NCBI GenBank assembly: GCA_023846275.1
Contig: JAIUJO010000069.1
Coordinates: 1,126,742 to 1,190,741, forward strand
Reading direction: 5' to 3'
Origin: Vanilla planifolia
Lineage: Eukaryota > Streptophyta > Magnoliopsida > Asparagales > Orchidaceae
DNA length: 64,000 nucleotides
Shown here: piece by piece, positions 33,571-48,991 of the stretch
How positions within the stretch are numbered: the stretch's first letter is position 1
How the letters are laid out: each line of letters starts with the position of its first letter
Made by a program: the position numbers and the translations under genes
The notes under the pieces: model-generated
Database searches by the model: none
What the model was told of the DNA's origin: nothing
What the model saw: only the letters and a program-made list of their open reading frames with translations

Positions 33571-35977
33571 TAGACACATGCATGCTTGCACACACTCACA
33601 CGCATGTACACAAACACACATGCACACATGCTCGTGTACACATATGCACATAAAAAAGCTGACACACACACACACACGCAGCACTTGCTAGCACACAAAC
33701 ATGTAAGCACAGACATGCACACCCATATGCAAAATCACAAACATGCACAAACACAAACACAAAAAGTAGAGATGGACACACACATGTAAGTGCATACACA
33801 CATGTGTTTGACAACAAAAACACATGCATATTCATGCATAGACACTTGTGTGCACACACATGCCCACAAACATAGACAAAAATGCAAAAACATATGCACA
33901 TACACATATACATGTGCAACCACTCCTATGCACATAGGCACACAAACACACACAAATACACACACACAAAACAAACACATGTGTACACACACACATGCAC
34001 TTGCACATACAAGCACATACTCACATGCACACTTATAAGCACACATGCAAGCACACACAGACATAAATGCATGCACACCCACACGCACACACACACGCAC
34101 ACAAACACATGCACAAGTATGCATACTTGCACACAAACATATGCCTACAAGCACATACACACACATATACAGCCTTATACACTAATGCACACAGATAAGT
34201 GCACACAGATACACGTGTGTGAATGCACACACTCACACACACAAACAAACATACACTCACACACACACACACATACACATAGACACATGCACACACAAGC
34301 GCACAAGACACATATGGAAATAGACTTACGCACACACTTATACACATACACATACACACATGCACAAACCCACACACACCCATAGACATGCACACATAAA
34401 AATGTACACACACACATGCCCATAAACATACACATGCATGCAACAACACAAGAGCACACACAAGCACACATACACACACAAAAATGCACACAAGCATTCA
34501 CAAACACACACACTTGCACACACAAGCACACACACATTAATAGATGTGTGTATGTACACACACATGTGCACGTGCACACAAACACATGGACACATATACA
34601 AAAGCAAAAAAACATGCATCCACACAAGAACACACATGCATGCACTCACATGTACAACAAATCACTTATGCATTTACACACACATATGCACATGTATAAA
34701 AATGTTTGCATACACACACACACAAACAAGCACTTCCAACCATATATGCACACATGTATGCTCACACATGTATGCACACACACATGTATGCACTTGCATA
34801 CACAGGCATGCACACACATGGGCACATGTGTGGAGACACACACACATATGCATTAGCACACATAGGCACACACACATATGAACACACATGTGAACACACA
34901 TATGCACATGCACACACTCATAGACACACATAAGCATGCACACACACACACACAAATAAAAGGAAACTCACATGAACACACAAATGTACACAAGCATGTG
35001 CACACATAAGTAGACACAAATGCCCAATCACCTACATGTATATGCACATGGATGCACACACATGCACAGCCAAACATACACACACACATGCAAATATGAT
35101 TACACACATTCATGTAAACATGCACAAACTAGCACATGTGTAAAAACATGTGCACACATACACATTTGCACAAAGATGCACAAGAACACACAACACACAC
35201 ACAAAAACAGATGCAGATGCACGAATGCATGTAAATGTATACATACACACAAACATGCACATATCACTGTACACACTAACACCTATGTAGATAGGCACAC
35301 AAGTACAACCACACATGAACAAAAACACACACGCACACATAAACTCTCACACATTCATAAGCATGCACACAAACACATAATATAGACACATGCACCAAAA
35401 CACACATAGAGACACATCTACACACCCACTCACACATGTATGCACACCCATACACATGTGCACATACAAGAACACATACATGGATACACTCATTAACAAA
35501 CATACAGATGAAGACACACACTCGCATATGCCCACACACACACACATGTGCGTGCATGTGCACCCACACATAGAGACATTCACTCTTAAGCATACATATG
35601 AAGATGCACATGTGCATATACACACATACAATCATATGCATATGCATGCACACATACACTTACACACACAAAACACACATTAGTATGCATAGAAAATCAC
35701 CCACACTCACCGTCTCATAGACACACAACACACACACACACACACAAATAGACACATTCACGCATATACACACACATGCACACTTGTACACACAAGTAGA
35801 GATGCACACAAACACACATGTATGCACATAACCACACACATGCAAATCCACAAACTTGAACCCACAAACACTCACATTCTCTTTCCACATACATACAGAC
35901 ACACACATGCACTTGAGCACCTATCCACACACACATAATCATACATGCACACATGTACACACACAAACACAAGCAAG

Positions 35978-35999
35978 CCATCATGTGGACACATGATGG
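35978..35999. repeat. Short hairpin: 10-bp perfect stem, 2-base centre
   Basis: CCATCATGTG, then GA, then CACATGATGG. The stem includes CCATCATG, which is not a typical CA-array word, so chance complementarity of CA and TG is not the whole explanation. No T-run follows, so it does not resemble a bacterial terminator. Confidence 0.8.
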
Positions 36000-37646
36000 T
36001 AAATGCACAAAAACACACGCACACACACACACACACACGTACATGCACCCAGATGCATGCAACACACATGCACACATAAGCACATGTGCACAGCAACACA
36101 TGCACAAGCACAAAAAGCTACACATGCACATAGGCTTGCACACACACACACACCCACATGTGCACACACAAACATGGTGACACACATACATGCAAACATG
36201 CACAGATGCTCACAAATATGCTCAAATATGCACATACACACACATATGCACACACAACAAAACACATGCAAATGCATTAACACACATTCAAATGCACATG
36301 TACACACAAAGATGCACACTCAACCACACAAATTGATGCTTATGGACACAAACTCAAATAAAAACAACCACACAAGCATAAACACACAAATGTAGTTGTG
36401 CATGAATGCACAGACACTCTTGCAAACACATATAAGCATGCAGGAACACACACACACATAGTTGTTCACACACAACCATGCACACACACATGAACACAAA
36501 TAGATGCTCAAGCACACCCACACAAATACACATATGCATAAATACAAACAAACACATTTTAGTATGCACAAATACACAAACAAGTACATACACACACACA
36601 TGCACTCACATGCATGCATGTGCACACACTCATGCATACACACATCCACATACACACACATAAAACCACATGCACACACACCCACACAAACAATTATAGA
36701 AATACACACATGCACTTCTACACATAGGCTGGTGCACAAGCATGCACACATGCATACCTATGCACACATAGGCAAATGCATCTGCATAAGCAAACAAACA
36801 TGCATGCATGCACATGCACAAACACACACAGACATACACACACACACCCCCACATGTACACATAAACAAATAAGCACATGTACGCACACACACACAAACC
36901 CAACAACGTACACATGCTCGCACACAAACAAATCTGAAAACACACACACACATGCACAAACATATGCACATACTTATATATGTGCATGGACACACACATC
37001 CACACAAACATGCGTACACACATTTGCACAAACATAAAGACACCTGCTCAAACACATGCACAAATGCACACATGTGCACACACACATGAGTGCAACAAAC
37101 ACACATATACAATCTTGCATGTTCTCAAGCATACACACAAACACACATAAGGAGACACATTCACACACACACACATGAGCACATAGACTCATGCAGAGTC
37201 CCACACACAAGCATGCATACCATATACACACATGTACTCACATGCATACAGACACACATGCAACATACACACATGCACACACACCCATAAGGTATCACAC
37301 GCACACACAAACCCAAAGAAGCACACAAACGTGTGCACACACATGCACATGTGGGCACAAACACATGCCCAAGCACATACACACATGCACACACAGTCAA
37401 ACAACTATGCACACACACAAGCACACATGCATGCACAAATATACACATGTATAAACATGCAACACCATTTATAGACACACACACATACATGCACATATGC
37501 ACACACATGGATACATACACAAACACATGCATTCACTCATGTGTTCTTATACACACACATGCATAAGCACACATACATGCTCCCACACAAGCACACACAC
37601 ATGCACTCACATCTCACAAACTTGTTTACACCATTACACACTCTCG

Positions 37647-37670
37647 CCTATGCATGTGTGCATGCATAGG
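37647..37670. repeat. Short hairpin: 10-bp perfect stem, TGTG loop
   Basis: CCTATGCATG, then TGTG, then CATGCATAGG. It follows a patch less CA-like than its surroundings (about 37,620-37,646, with CTCTCGCC). Confidence 0.8.
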
Positions 37671-40600
37671 AACATACACAAACACATAAGATTACAAGTA
37701 CACTCATGCACATACACATACACATGAACATACACAAAAGCTTATGGGCACACACGCATAAATACGAGTTCAAACACACCAGCATAAATAAAAGCACATG
37801 CAAATGCACACAAACACACACATACACACGAATGCTTGCATTGATACACCCATATGAATGCATGCATACATGCACACGTGCACGAGCTCATTTACCCACA
37901 CAAGCACACACACACATGTGTACATGCACAGACACACATGCACACATAGCCACATAGGCACCACCATAGATATACACACATGCACATACACTCACACATT
38001 TGAACACAAAGGCACACACAAAAATGATAGCATGCATAAATACACAAACAAAAAAGAACAAACATGCACATGTGCATATGCACCCATATAGACTCACATG
38101 TGAACACATGCACAAAATGCATACACACACATACATCGACATAAGCACACACACACATGCACACAAACACATGCACATGCACACAGATGCATACACTCAA
38201 ATGCACACACATATGTGACCTCTAAAGAATACATGCACATACACACACGAATTCAACATACACGAATAAAACATCCATATGCACGTAAGAAAAAACGCAC
38301 ACACAAGCTCACAAACATGTACATACACATGTACACACAAGCATACACAAACATGTATGCATGCACACACAAAAACATTCATAGGCACACACACACATAT
38401 GCATACACACAAACCCATGCACACACACATGTCACATGCACATTCACACATTAAACCTTGCACATATGCACACTCATGCATACACACACATGCACACCTT
38501 TACATAACAATGCACAATCCCACACATGCTTGCACATGAAAAGTACACACATATGATGCATGTATGAACACATATGCACACTCACACACACACCTGTAAA
38601 CAAGCACACACAACATACATAGATCCATGCACACATGCACCCATAAAAATACACGTGTTCATGTACAATTTCAAGCACAAGCTCACACATGTACACACAT
38701 GCATAAGCATGTGCATACACACACATGCACATTTGCTAACACACAAGCACATACATGTACACACACACATGCATATAAACACAGACACACATAGAAAAAA
38801 AATACAGACGTGCACACACACACACACCCACTCATCCATACACACACATGCATGTACAAATGCATGCACATAGACACACACATATGCACACACACATGCA
38901 TACATAAATGCACAAATACAAGCACAAAAATAAATGCATGCATACTAGCACACATGCATGAACACACATAGATGCACAAATAGATGACCATAAACACACT
39001 CACAGACATACAAAGACACATGCACACACAAAAATATGTATAAAAATGAAAACACATTTAATTAAAGACCTATACTCACACACACTAGCACACAAGCACG
39101 CATGTGCACATGGACACAAAGAAGCATGCACACGTACACATGTATGGATAGACACCCATGGACACATAAACAAATGCATACAAGCATATACATGCACACA
39201 CACACACCCAACACATAGGCACACACACATATGCCCATGCACAAACACACACATACCCACACACACACACACACACACATGCCTACATGCATGCATGAAC
39301 CAAAACACTCATGTGCACACATATAAACACATATTCATACACACAGACATGCATGCCCACATCAACACACATGCACCCACAGACACACACAAACACATAC
39401 ACAAATACACACCTACACACAAGCACACATGCACACATGCACTCAAAGACAAGAAAACAAACAGACACACACATACACATGTACACTTATAAATACACAC
39501 AAACATGCAATTGTATAAACACACATGCAAATAATCACATGCATGTATACATGCCTACAAACAAATGTGAAGTCAGCTACACACAGATGCACAAGCATAC
39601 AAACACACACAGGTGCACAGGAACACACATACACAGCCACATGTACACACAGAAACACACTCACATACATACATGCATAGCCACACATATGTACACGTAG
39701 ATACATGACCATGCACATAGATGTGCACCCACACGTACATTTGTACACAAACACATAGATAACACATATATGCAAGCAAGCACACACATCCAATCGTATA
39801 AACACAGACACACACATATACACATGCACACATATCAATACACATGCATGACTATGCATACACATGCACATACATACACAAACACACATGCAAGCACATG
39901 CATCCATGCAAGCATGCACAAATACATACTAATACACATACATGCACACAAATACATGCTTAAAAGCACAACACAAGCACATATATGCATACACACACAT
40001 GTACCAATGCACAAACACATACGCACTTATGCATTAGCAAATATACAAGCAAAAGCACATGGCCACACAAACACATAGATTCACATTCATACACATGTAT
40101 TCACACCCACCCATGCACCTACACACACGTGCACAAACACTAACATGCACACATGCACACATGCAAGCACACACATACACACACCAACACAAAATTATAC
40201 ACAAAAAAAGCACACAAGCACAATCACACTTATGCCAATGCACACATGCATACATAGATGAACACACAACCCACACATATCACATGTGTCGACATGCACA
40301 CACTCACACACACATAGACACACAAACTCATGCACACACACAAGCATGCATTGACACAAACACCCGCACTCACTTACACACATGAACACACATGAACACA
40401 AACACACAAATGTCTCCACACACTTGTGCGCATGTGCACACGCACACCAACACACATATATGTAGGCACATGTCCAAATGCAGACACTCTTGCACACACA
40501 CACACCCCCTACACACTTGCACATAAACATAGACACATTCAAACACACTGACACAAACCTACACACAGGCAGACACATAAACAAACATATGCAAACACTC

Positions 40601-41196
40601 ATCCAAACACACACATAGGTGCAGACATGAACATGTACATCAACACACATGTACACACACACACATACAAACACATATGCATAGGCTCGAGCACATAATT
40701 GCATACACACACTCAAGCACATATCCATACATTCACTCACACATAAGCACACACAAACACACACACAACCACACCCACACAATCACACACACAAACACAT
40801 GCATGCACACATGCATAGCAAACTCAACACACACACACATAGTCACATGTGCACACATGCACAAACACACATGCACACTCACATGCACACATGAACAAGC
40901 AGACACACACACACACACTTACACACACACATGCACACACCTACACATACAAATAAATACATACACAAGTGTACATGTGTGGACCCACATGCACACAAGC
41001 ACACACAACTACCCACCAACATACACAATACCACACATGTACACACACACATATGCACACATACGTGCAAAAAAGTGCACAAACACTCGTCCAAACACAC
41101 ACACATGCATCCATGTACACAAGCATGCATTCATACACATGCATACATACACACACCTACACTTGTAAGGGCACACAAACATACAAACTCACACAC

Positions 41197-41254
41197 AAAG
41201 GTGCACACACACGTGCTCATAAAGGTGCACACAAAGGTGTGCACAAAAGTGCAC
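41197..41254 (+). repeat. AAAGGTGCAC cluster
   Basis: Four closely spaced variants of AAAGGTGCAC (at about 41,197, 41,221, 41,233 and 41,244) with different spacings. This is a local expansion of a word that is otherwise rare in the array. Confidence 0.75.
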
Positions 41255-42289
41255 ATACATATGCATGCACTTACACACACAAGCACAAACATGCACACAC
41301 AGGAACACACTTGCACACGCTCAAGCACACACATGCAAAAACACACTCAAGAACATACATATGCTTGCACAATCACATAAGAACATGCAAACACACACAA
41401 CCACACTCATATGCATGCATGAACAGACACACACATGCACACATGTACCTAGTCACATGTACACACTTGCATAAACACATACACATGCTTGCACACACAC
41501 ATGCAAACAATTATATACACATGCACACACACACTTACACATGCAAACATGCAAGCATGCACACTTATAAATGAATGAATGCACACAAACACAAATGAAC
41601 ACACCCACAAACCCACATGAACATAAGAAGATAGATAAGAACATAAGTACAAACACAAACATCGACACATAACCACACAAGTACACACACATGTAGACAC
41701 ACAAGCATACAAAACATACACACTGATCCACCAAAACAAATGCACACACACATACACATAAAAAACGTATGCACACACATGCACACATAAACACACACAC
41801 ACAAACGTACCCATGCACAAACATACAAAGGCACACATGTGCCCACACTTGCACAGACATGCAAACATGTAAGCACACACACAAACAAATGCACATGTAG
41901 AGGTACACACACACATGTATACAAAATTAAACACACATGCACATGTACACACACACATAAGTACAAACACACACACTATGACACACATAAACACACACAC
42001 TCACACATAAGCACACACACACATACACATAAAAATATGAACACAAACATGCATATGCACATGCACACACCCACACACATTGATATTTACACAAAACACA
42101 CAAATAAACAAAGACATGCATACACATGTGCAAGGGAACTCAAACATGCCAACTCACACAAATAAATACAAATAGACATACAAGTGCACTTGTGTGCACC
42201 CACATACAATGAAGCATACACACTTGTATGCGTAGACATAGATATGCACACACACATGCTCATATGCACACATACACACACTCACATGA

Positions 42290-42800
42290 ATGCATAAGCA
42301 CACATGTACACATGCACACACATGCATAGACACAAACACAGATGCATGCACATATACACTCATGCATACACACATGCACACACACACACACACAAACATA
42401 TACACATGCACATACACACACACAAACACATGCATGGACAGATATTTAGACATGCTAAAATATGCACTCATTGACACATGCACACACACAACCACAAATA
42501 TATACTCATAGACACACAAACACACAACCACACACACACATGCATGCATGCACACACACATCCACACATGCACAACACACACACACATACATCAGCACAG
42601 ACACATGTACATATACACTCATGCATGCACACATGCACATGCACAAATATGTACACACACACAAACACATGCATGCGCACATATATGGACACACATAAAT
42701 ATGCACTTGTTGACACATGCACACACACACAACCACACATACACACATATAGAAATAGAAACACACAACCAGACACACACACACATGCATGTGTGCACAC
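42290..42800 (+). repeat. About 240-260 bp tandem duplication
   Basis: Two consecutive blocks share an ordered series of words. ATATACACTCATGCAT lies at about 42,352 and 42,611, TATGCACTYRTTGACACATG at about 42,461 and 42,700, and ACACACAACCA with a following ACTCATAGA-like word in both. The shift falls from 259 to 239 bases, so the two copies have gained or lost CA units. Confidence 0.8.
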
Positions 42801-45800
42801 ATACACATATGCACACATGCACACGCACATAGAAAAACACACACATGCATCGTAACACACACACATGCACATTTGTTTGTACCCATGCACAACCTCATGC
42901 TTGTACAAGCAAATAAATATACTCACACACCTATACAAACATAGACACACATTAACATGCATACACATACATGCACATGAAGAAATGTGCACACTCACAC
43001 ATACACACATATATGCATAGACACATAAAGACACTCACACACATAGACATGCACACACGAATATGCACATGCACACATGCTCACATTGACATAACTGCTC
43101 AAAAATACACACACTTGAAGACACATATGTATGTAGGCATGCACTCATAGAGGTGCACACACACACACATACACACAAATGCATGCACACACATGTACAA
43201 AAACATACATGCACACACACACATACACATTATAGACAAACATGTACACATACACACACATGTAGGGATGCAAATGCACACACACATGTGCACAAAAAAA
43301 ATGTTCACATGGATACATGTATAGTCGCACATGCACACACTCTTACACACACAAACAAAAAATCATGCACACACACACACACACAAGCATATGCATGCAC
43401 ATGCATACAAAGACACACACATGTAGGCATAAACATACACATATTCATCGAAACACACAAATGCATGCACACAAACACAAAGAGAAGCACACACTCAAAC
43501 ACATACAAACCCCAAAAACACATGCACATAGACACATGAACATGCACATAGTCACAAACTCACACATGCAAACAAACACACACACACCACACACACACAC
43601 ACACAGGTAAGCGCACATGCACAAGCATGCAAACATGCACACAGACTTGTACTCACACTCGTGACATGAAACACATAGGAACACACACAAACACATACAT
43701 ATAGATGAACAAGCATAAGAACACACAAGATCATGCAAAAGTACACATGAAAATACACACAAGCACACACACAGCACAAACATGCATACACACATATGCA
43801 AGAGCACACATGGACAAACATGTGTACAAAGACACATTCATTAACACAAAAGCGCACACATTAATGTAAATGACATAGAAACATGCACACCTATGTGCTC
43901 ACAAAAACACACACACACAGATGCATGCACAAACTCCCACACACTCACATCCACACACATATAAATGCACACACACACACATGCATATGCAGATGCACAC
44001 ACATGCCCACATATACAAATGCACATACATACACACGTAAACATGCATACATACACACACTTAAATAACATGTAGTCAAACACAAACATAGTAAGACACA
44101 TAGAAATGCACATGCACATGTAAACACACACACACACAACAACACACACATAAGTATAGTCACACAAGTACATCTTACGCACACACTCACACACGCATGC
44201 CCACACACACAAATGCACATGTACATGTACACCTACATACAGTTGCACACATACACACAAAGACATGAACATAAAAAGACACAAAGATATGCACAAATAT
44301 AGAGAAGCATGCTTGCATTAACATGCAAGCATGCATACACACATTCATGCATCTATACACACACAAATAACCACAAGCACATAAGCATAGACATGAAAAA
44401 AGAAGCATAAGCACATGCATGGCACACATGTACACACACATATAGGCATAGACACAGTCACAGATACCTACATGCATACATGCAAATATGGTCATGCTCA
44501 CACTCACATAAAGCTACACGTACATGCACGCACTTACACATCCCCACTTACAGACAAATACACACACATACAGACACAAACACACACCCAAACACACAGC
44601 ACATAAGCACACAAATGCACATGAGTACCCAAATGTGCATATAGACACACATACTCACACAAAAACACACACATACACACACCACAACACATTGCACACA
44701 CACACACATAAGCATAAGTATTAGAATGAAGACATATGCACATGCACATGCACACACCACACAGACACAAAAGCATAACATGCATGCACAAATTCACTTA
44801 CATGCATACTAACACATGGACATGTGCAAGCTTATGTGCACAACCTACACACACATACACACAAACACTTACAACTCGCATATTGGTAAATGCATGCAAA
44901 CACAAATGCATATGCACATGCATGTACAAACATGCAAGCGTACACACACACATGCACACATAGGCACACACAAGCACAAAAATACACAAAAGAATGCACA
45001 TCAAAAAGCACACACACATACACACATGCATGCACACACACAGATGCATACACACAGACATGTGCATTCACATAAGCACACACACATATAAACACTCGCA
45101 CACAAGCACACACATACAAACAAGCTCGTTCATAGACACACACATGTGTAGCCACATAGACACATGTGCTAGCACACAAATGAACACAGGCAAATGTAAA
45201 GACACACATACATGATAAAAAATAGGCACACATATGTACACAGAAATACACGAACATGGACAAATGTGCTTGAGCACTTGCACAGGCTTTCTCACATGCA
45301 CCTAATCATCACATGAATGCACTCATATAAACACTCACATGCACACACACATGCACACATGCATGCACACATGCATACATACATGCATGCACACACACAC
45401 CCATGCACACTCATGCACAAACGCTTAAACACACGTAAGCACAAACACATTCACATACATATGCACAAGCATGTACTAGTATACACATGTACTCACACAC
45501 ACACATGCACACTTATGCACACACAGACACACAAATGCACCCACACATATGGACAAACATATGCATGAACACACTCACACACATGCACTGACACCAGAAC
45601 AAACACGTAAATGTACACATGCACACACAGAAAAACACTCACAAACACACACATATACACGTACACACTGACACACGTACACACACACATAGTGACACAC
45701 AAACACACAAATTGATAGACATAGACATAGACATATAAACATGTAAATATGCATACACAAGTAGAGACACACACACACAAATAATTACTCACATGTATCC

Positions 45801-47602
45801 ACATACACACACACACATGCATGCACATATACCTACAAACACCACAACACTTATACACACAAAGACATACATGCACAGACATACATGCACATACACTTAC
45901 ACACACATGCACATAAACACACACACACATAAGCAAATACACACATACACACATAAACATGCACACACACACACATACCCCCAAGCACACCCATGCACAC
46001 ACAAGTACAAACACATGCATGCATATACATGAACACACATACATACACACTTATAAAGATACACACACATGCACATAAAACATTCACACCTACAAGTACA
46101 TACACATGAATGCATGAACTCACAAGTGCACACAGACACACATGCACTCACACTGATGCATCCATGCACATGATCACACATGCATGCACACATGTCCACA
46201 TGCACAAGCAAGCATTATCAACATGCAAATGCACACACATACACACACATACACACACGTATAAGCACAAACATGCATAGACGCTTGCTAGAACATACCC
46301 ACATACACAAACATACAAAAACATAAAGATGTACACAAACACACACAGAGATACATAGACAGTCAAATGCACAAATGCATACACAGACACACACACAAAT
46401 GCACACATACACACATATACAAAATCACATTCACATATAGGTACACACACACATATGCACATAAACCCATGCACACAAGCAAACGTATATGCTCATACAT
46501 ATGCAAAAAATATGCTCAAACACAAACACACAATTGAATAAATGTATACATAAAACACACACATATGCACACACTCACACATGCAGAAACTCATACAAAC
46601 CCGCACACATGCACACACCTAAACACACACACATATCACATACACATTCATAAATAGACATGCGCACATATGCCTAGGCATACACATGTGTGTATGCATG
46701 CACACTCATACACAACCATGCACACATGCATGCAAAGACATGAATGCACACATACACAGATGTCACACATAAACCCATATGCACACAAACACATGCATAC
46801 ATACACATACACATGCTCAAGCATGTAGACATAACACATGTAAACAAATAAAGACAAACACACACATGCAAGAACTTATAAACATGTGCAAGCACATGCT
46901 CACATATGGATATTCACACACACACAGACACAAAAACATATGCAAACACACATCCTCACACACACACACTCACAACCACACACGTGTAACAACACACGCA
47001 CATAGTACACATGCATACACACACACTAGAATGAGAAAATATAGACCAACACACACACAAAGGCACACATTTACACATAATTAGCCAAACACATACACAC
47101 ACCCATACATGCATAAACACACCCACTTATAGACACGTGCACACATGCACACGCAAATGTACACACATATGAACACATGATGATCACATTCACACAAGCA
47201 CATGCCCACACACACAAAAGTGCACACAAACAAATAATTATACATGCACACACTCACAAACACAGATGCACATACTGCACATGCTTGCATGTACACACAC
47301 ACATGCACACAAGCATCACACAGACACATATAGGCACAAAGAAGCACACATATTCAAATATGCATATACACACAGATGCACACTCACGTTCATGCATGGA
47401 TGCATTCACGAACACATGCATGCGAACACACATCCACACTCACATGCATACATATCTAAATAAGCATGTGCCTACACTAAAATATGCACTTGCATACATG
47501 CACACTAGCACACACACATGCATGAACACTCATACATATGCCAAAAACACAAACATACTCACTCAAATGCATACATGCAAAAGCACAACAACATAGATAT
47601 GA

Positions 47603-47646
47603 GCACATGCACATGCACATGCACAGACATGCACATGCACATGCAG
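47603..47646 (+). repeat. CATGCA hexamer run
   Basis: Six or seven CATGCA units with one GACATG interruption. This is a clean period-6 stretch inside the irregular array. Confidence 0.85.
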
Positions 47647-47828
47647 GCAAATTAACACACTGAAAGGCACACACAAAAAAAATAAGTGCACATGTAGACA
47701 CACATGTACATCTATGCACACACATGCACATACAAATGCATAAGCACTCTGAAACACATACTATTGCACACACATACATACACATGCATAGGCACTCACA
47801 GACATACACACTTTGCACACACACATGC

Positions 47829-47930
47829 AAACACACATACACACTCAAAAGCAAACACATATGTACATACATGCATATAAACACACATACATACACTCAA
47901 AAGAAAACATATATGAACATGCATGTACAC
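47829..47930 (+). repeat. 50-52 bp tandem duplication
   Basis: ACACTCAAAAG starts at 47,841 and 47,893, each followed by an AACACATATGTACAT-like word and CATGCAT. Unit length differs by about 2 bases, one dinucleotide step. Confidence 0.78.
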
Positions 47931-48971
47931 ACAAATGCACATGCACATGCACATGAATGCATACATACAAACAAACGCTTGTACACATATACATGCATCT
48001 ACACCATGTACAAACACACACAAGCATGTACACACTCAAATATACACATGCATGCATGTACACACACATGAAAGCACACATATAGACACTTGTACACTCG
48101 TATTAGTTCACAATAAAAGACATTTATACACACGTACACAAATGAACAGGCACACATGGACACACATGCACAAATACAAATGTGCAACCATATACACACA
48201 TCCTCATATGCACATATACACGCTCACACACACATGCATACAAATGTAGAACCAAATGCAAACACACACACAAGTATATGCACGTGCATATGCACACACA
48301 CAAGCACAAGAACATACATGCATGCACATTCACATAAAAACATAAATATAAGCATGCACATACACACACATATAAGCACACCCATTAATAGATGTGCACA
48401 CTCACATACACACATGTGTATGCCCAAACACATGCACACGCACAAATACATATATGCATGGACATGCACACACACACATACACACATATGCACTTGCACA
48501 GTTACACAAGCACACATATACATGCACACACAAATGATCACACAGGCACACAGACAAACACATAGGCATGCACGTAAACCAATACAAACACACACACACA
48601 CCCTCATATACATATGCACGTGAACACGCTCATGCATGCACAAGCATATGAACTCACAAGTCTACACGCATACACTTGTGTAGACACACAAGCATATATG
48701 TAAAACACAAAAATGTACACAAGCACATTCAAGGGTATGCAAGCATGTACAAATGCACAAACAGAGGCACATGCATGTACACACACATATAAACAAACTT
48801 ATACATGCACACACGCATGCACACACACACACCCAAACACACTAATGAATACACTTGTGCAATACCATTGTGCGAATGCACATACACTCACAAACACACA
48901 ATCACATACACATGCACACACATGCATGCACATGCACAGACCCATGCACATAAGCATGCAAACATGTGTAT

Positions 48972-48991
48972 GTAGCCACATATATGGCTAC
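48972..48991. repeat. Short hairpin: 7-bp perfect stem, CATATA loop
   Basis: GTAGCCA, then CATATA, then TGGCTAC. The stem word is not derived from the CA array. Confidence 0.75.

Noticed and set aside
35978-35999. Hairpin as a transcription terminator
   Set aside because: No T-run follows, no gene lies upstream, and the context is eukaryotic-type repeat DNA.
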